The notes beneath the pieces were generated by a model, which worked only from the letters and a program-made list of their open reading frames with translations, was not told where the DNA came from and did no database searches. Below are positions 6,210 through 6,251 of a stretch of 6,251 bases of DNA, one piece after another. Position 1 is the stretch's first letter, and each line of letters starts with the position of its first letter. The stretch comes from Clostridia bacterium (lineage in GTDB: Bacteria > Bacillota > Clostridia > Oscillospirales > CAG-272), in assembly GCA_017559555.1 (NCBI GenBank), contig JAFYRH010000376.1, forward strand, positions 1 to 6,251. Direction: 5' to 3'. Made by a program: the position numbers and the translations under genes.

Positions 6210-6251
6210 TTCTAACCAAAAACAAGAGAAGGGAATTCCAAAGTCACGGAC

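Overview
The window reads as ordinary, gene-dense chromosome from a Gram-positive anaerobe of the class Clostridia, most likely an uncultured gut lineage related to Oscillospiraceae/Ruminococcaceae. The evidence is the protein types (RecD2, ComF, MreB with an IEEP actin core, PepD of the clostridial type), strong AGGAGG-like ribosome binding sites, a sigma-A-like promoter, and interspersed palindromic repeats of a style I recall as common in such genomes. The genus cannot be fixed from this sequence. All recognised genes lie on the + strand.

Layout: (1) 1-143, the 3' end of metK (S-adenosylmethionine synthetase). (2) 144-367, an intergenic gap carrying a 134-bp composite palindrome made of two inverted copies of one hairpin-rich repeat unit. 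(3) 368-2617, recD2, an SF1B DNA helicase. (4) 2617-3378, a comFC-like zinc-finger/phosphoribosyltransferase gene that overlaps the recD2 stop by one base. (5) 3379-3480, a short gap with a good promoter and Shine-Dalgarno site. (6) 3481-4629, an mreB/mbl-type cytoskeleton gene with an unusual N-terminal extension. (7) 4649-4675, a hairpin terminator. (8) 4707-6149, pepD, an M20 aminoacyl-histidine dipeptidase. (9) 6150-6251, a nested inverted-repeat terminator or repeat element running towards the window edge.

How the genes may work together: recD2 and comFC are translationally coupled and both concern DNA handling (helicase/repair, and the ComF family of DNA uptake and processing), so they probably form one transcription unit, perhaps fed by read-through from metK. 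mreB has its own promoter and a terminator behind it. pepD is a housekeeping peptidase with no evident functional link to its neighbours.

I found no clear undescribed system. The points most worth a second look are the structure-conserving paired repeat before recD2, the basic, amphipathic N-terminal extension of the MreB homologue, a changed NAIPRE-type motif in PepD, and the mutually exclusive hairpins after pepD. Long antisense reading frames exist opposite every gene but are explained by avoidance of TTA, CTA and TCA codons.
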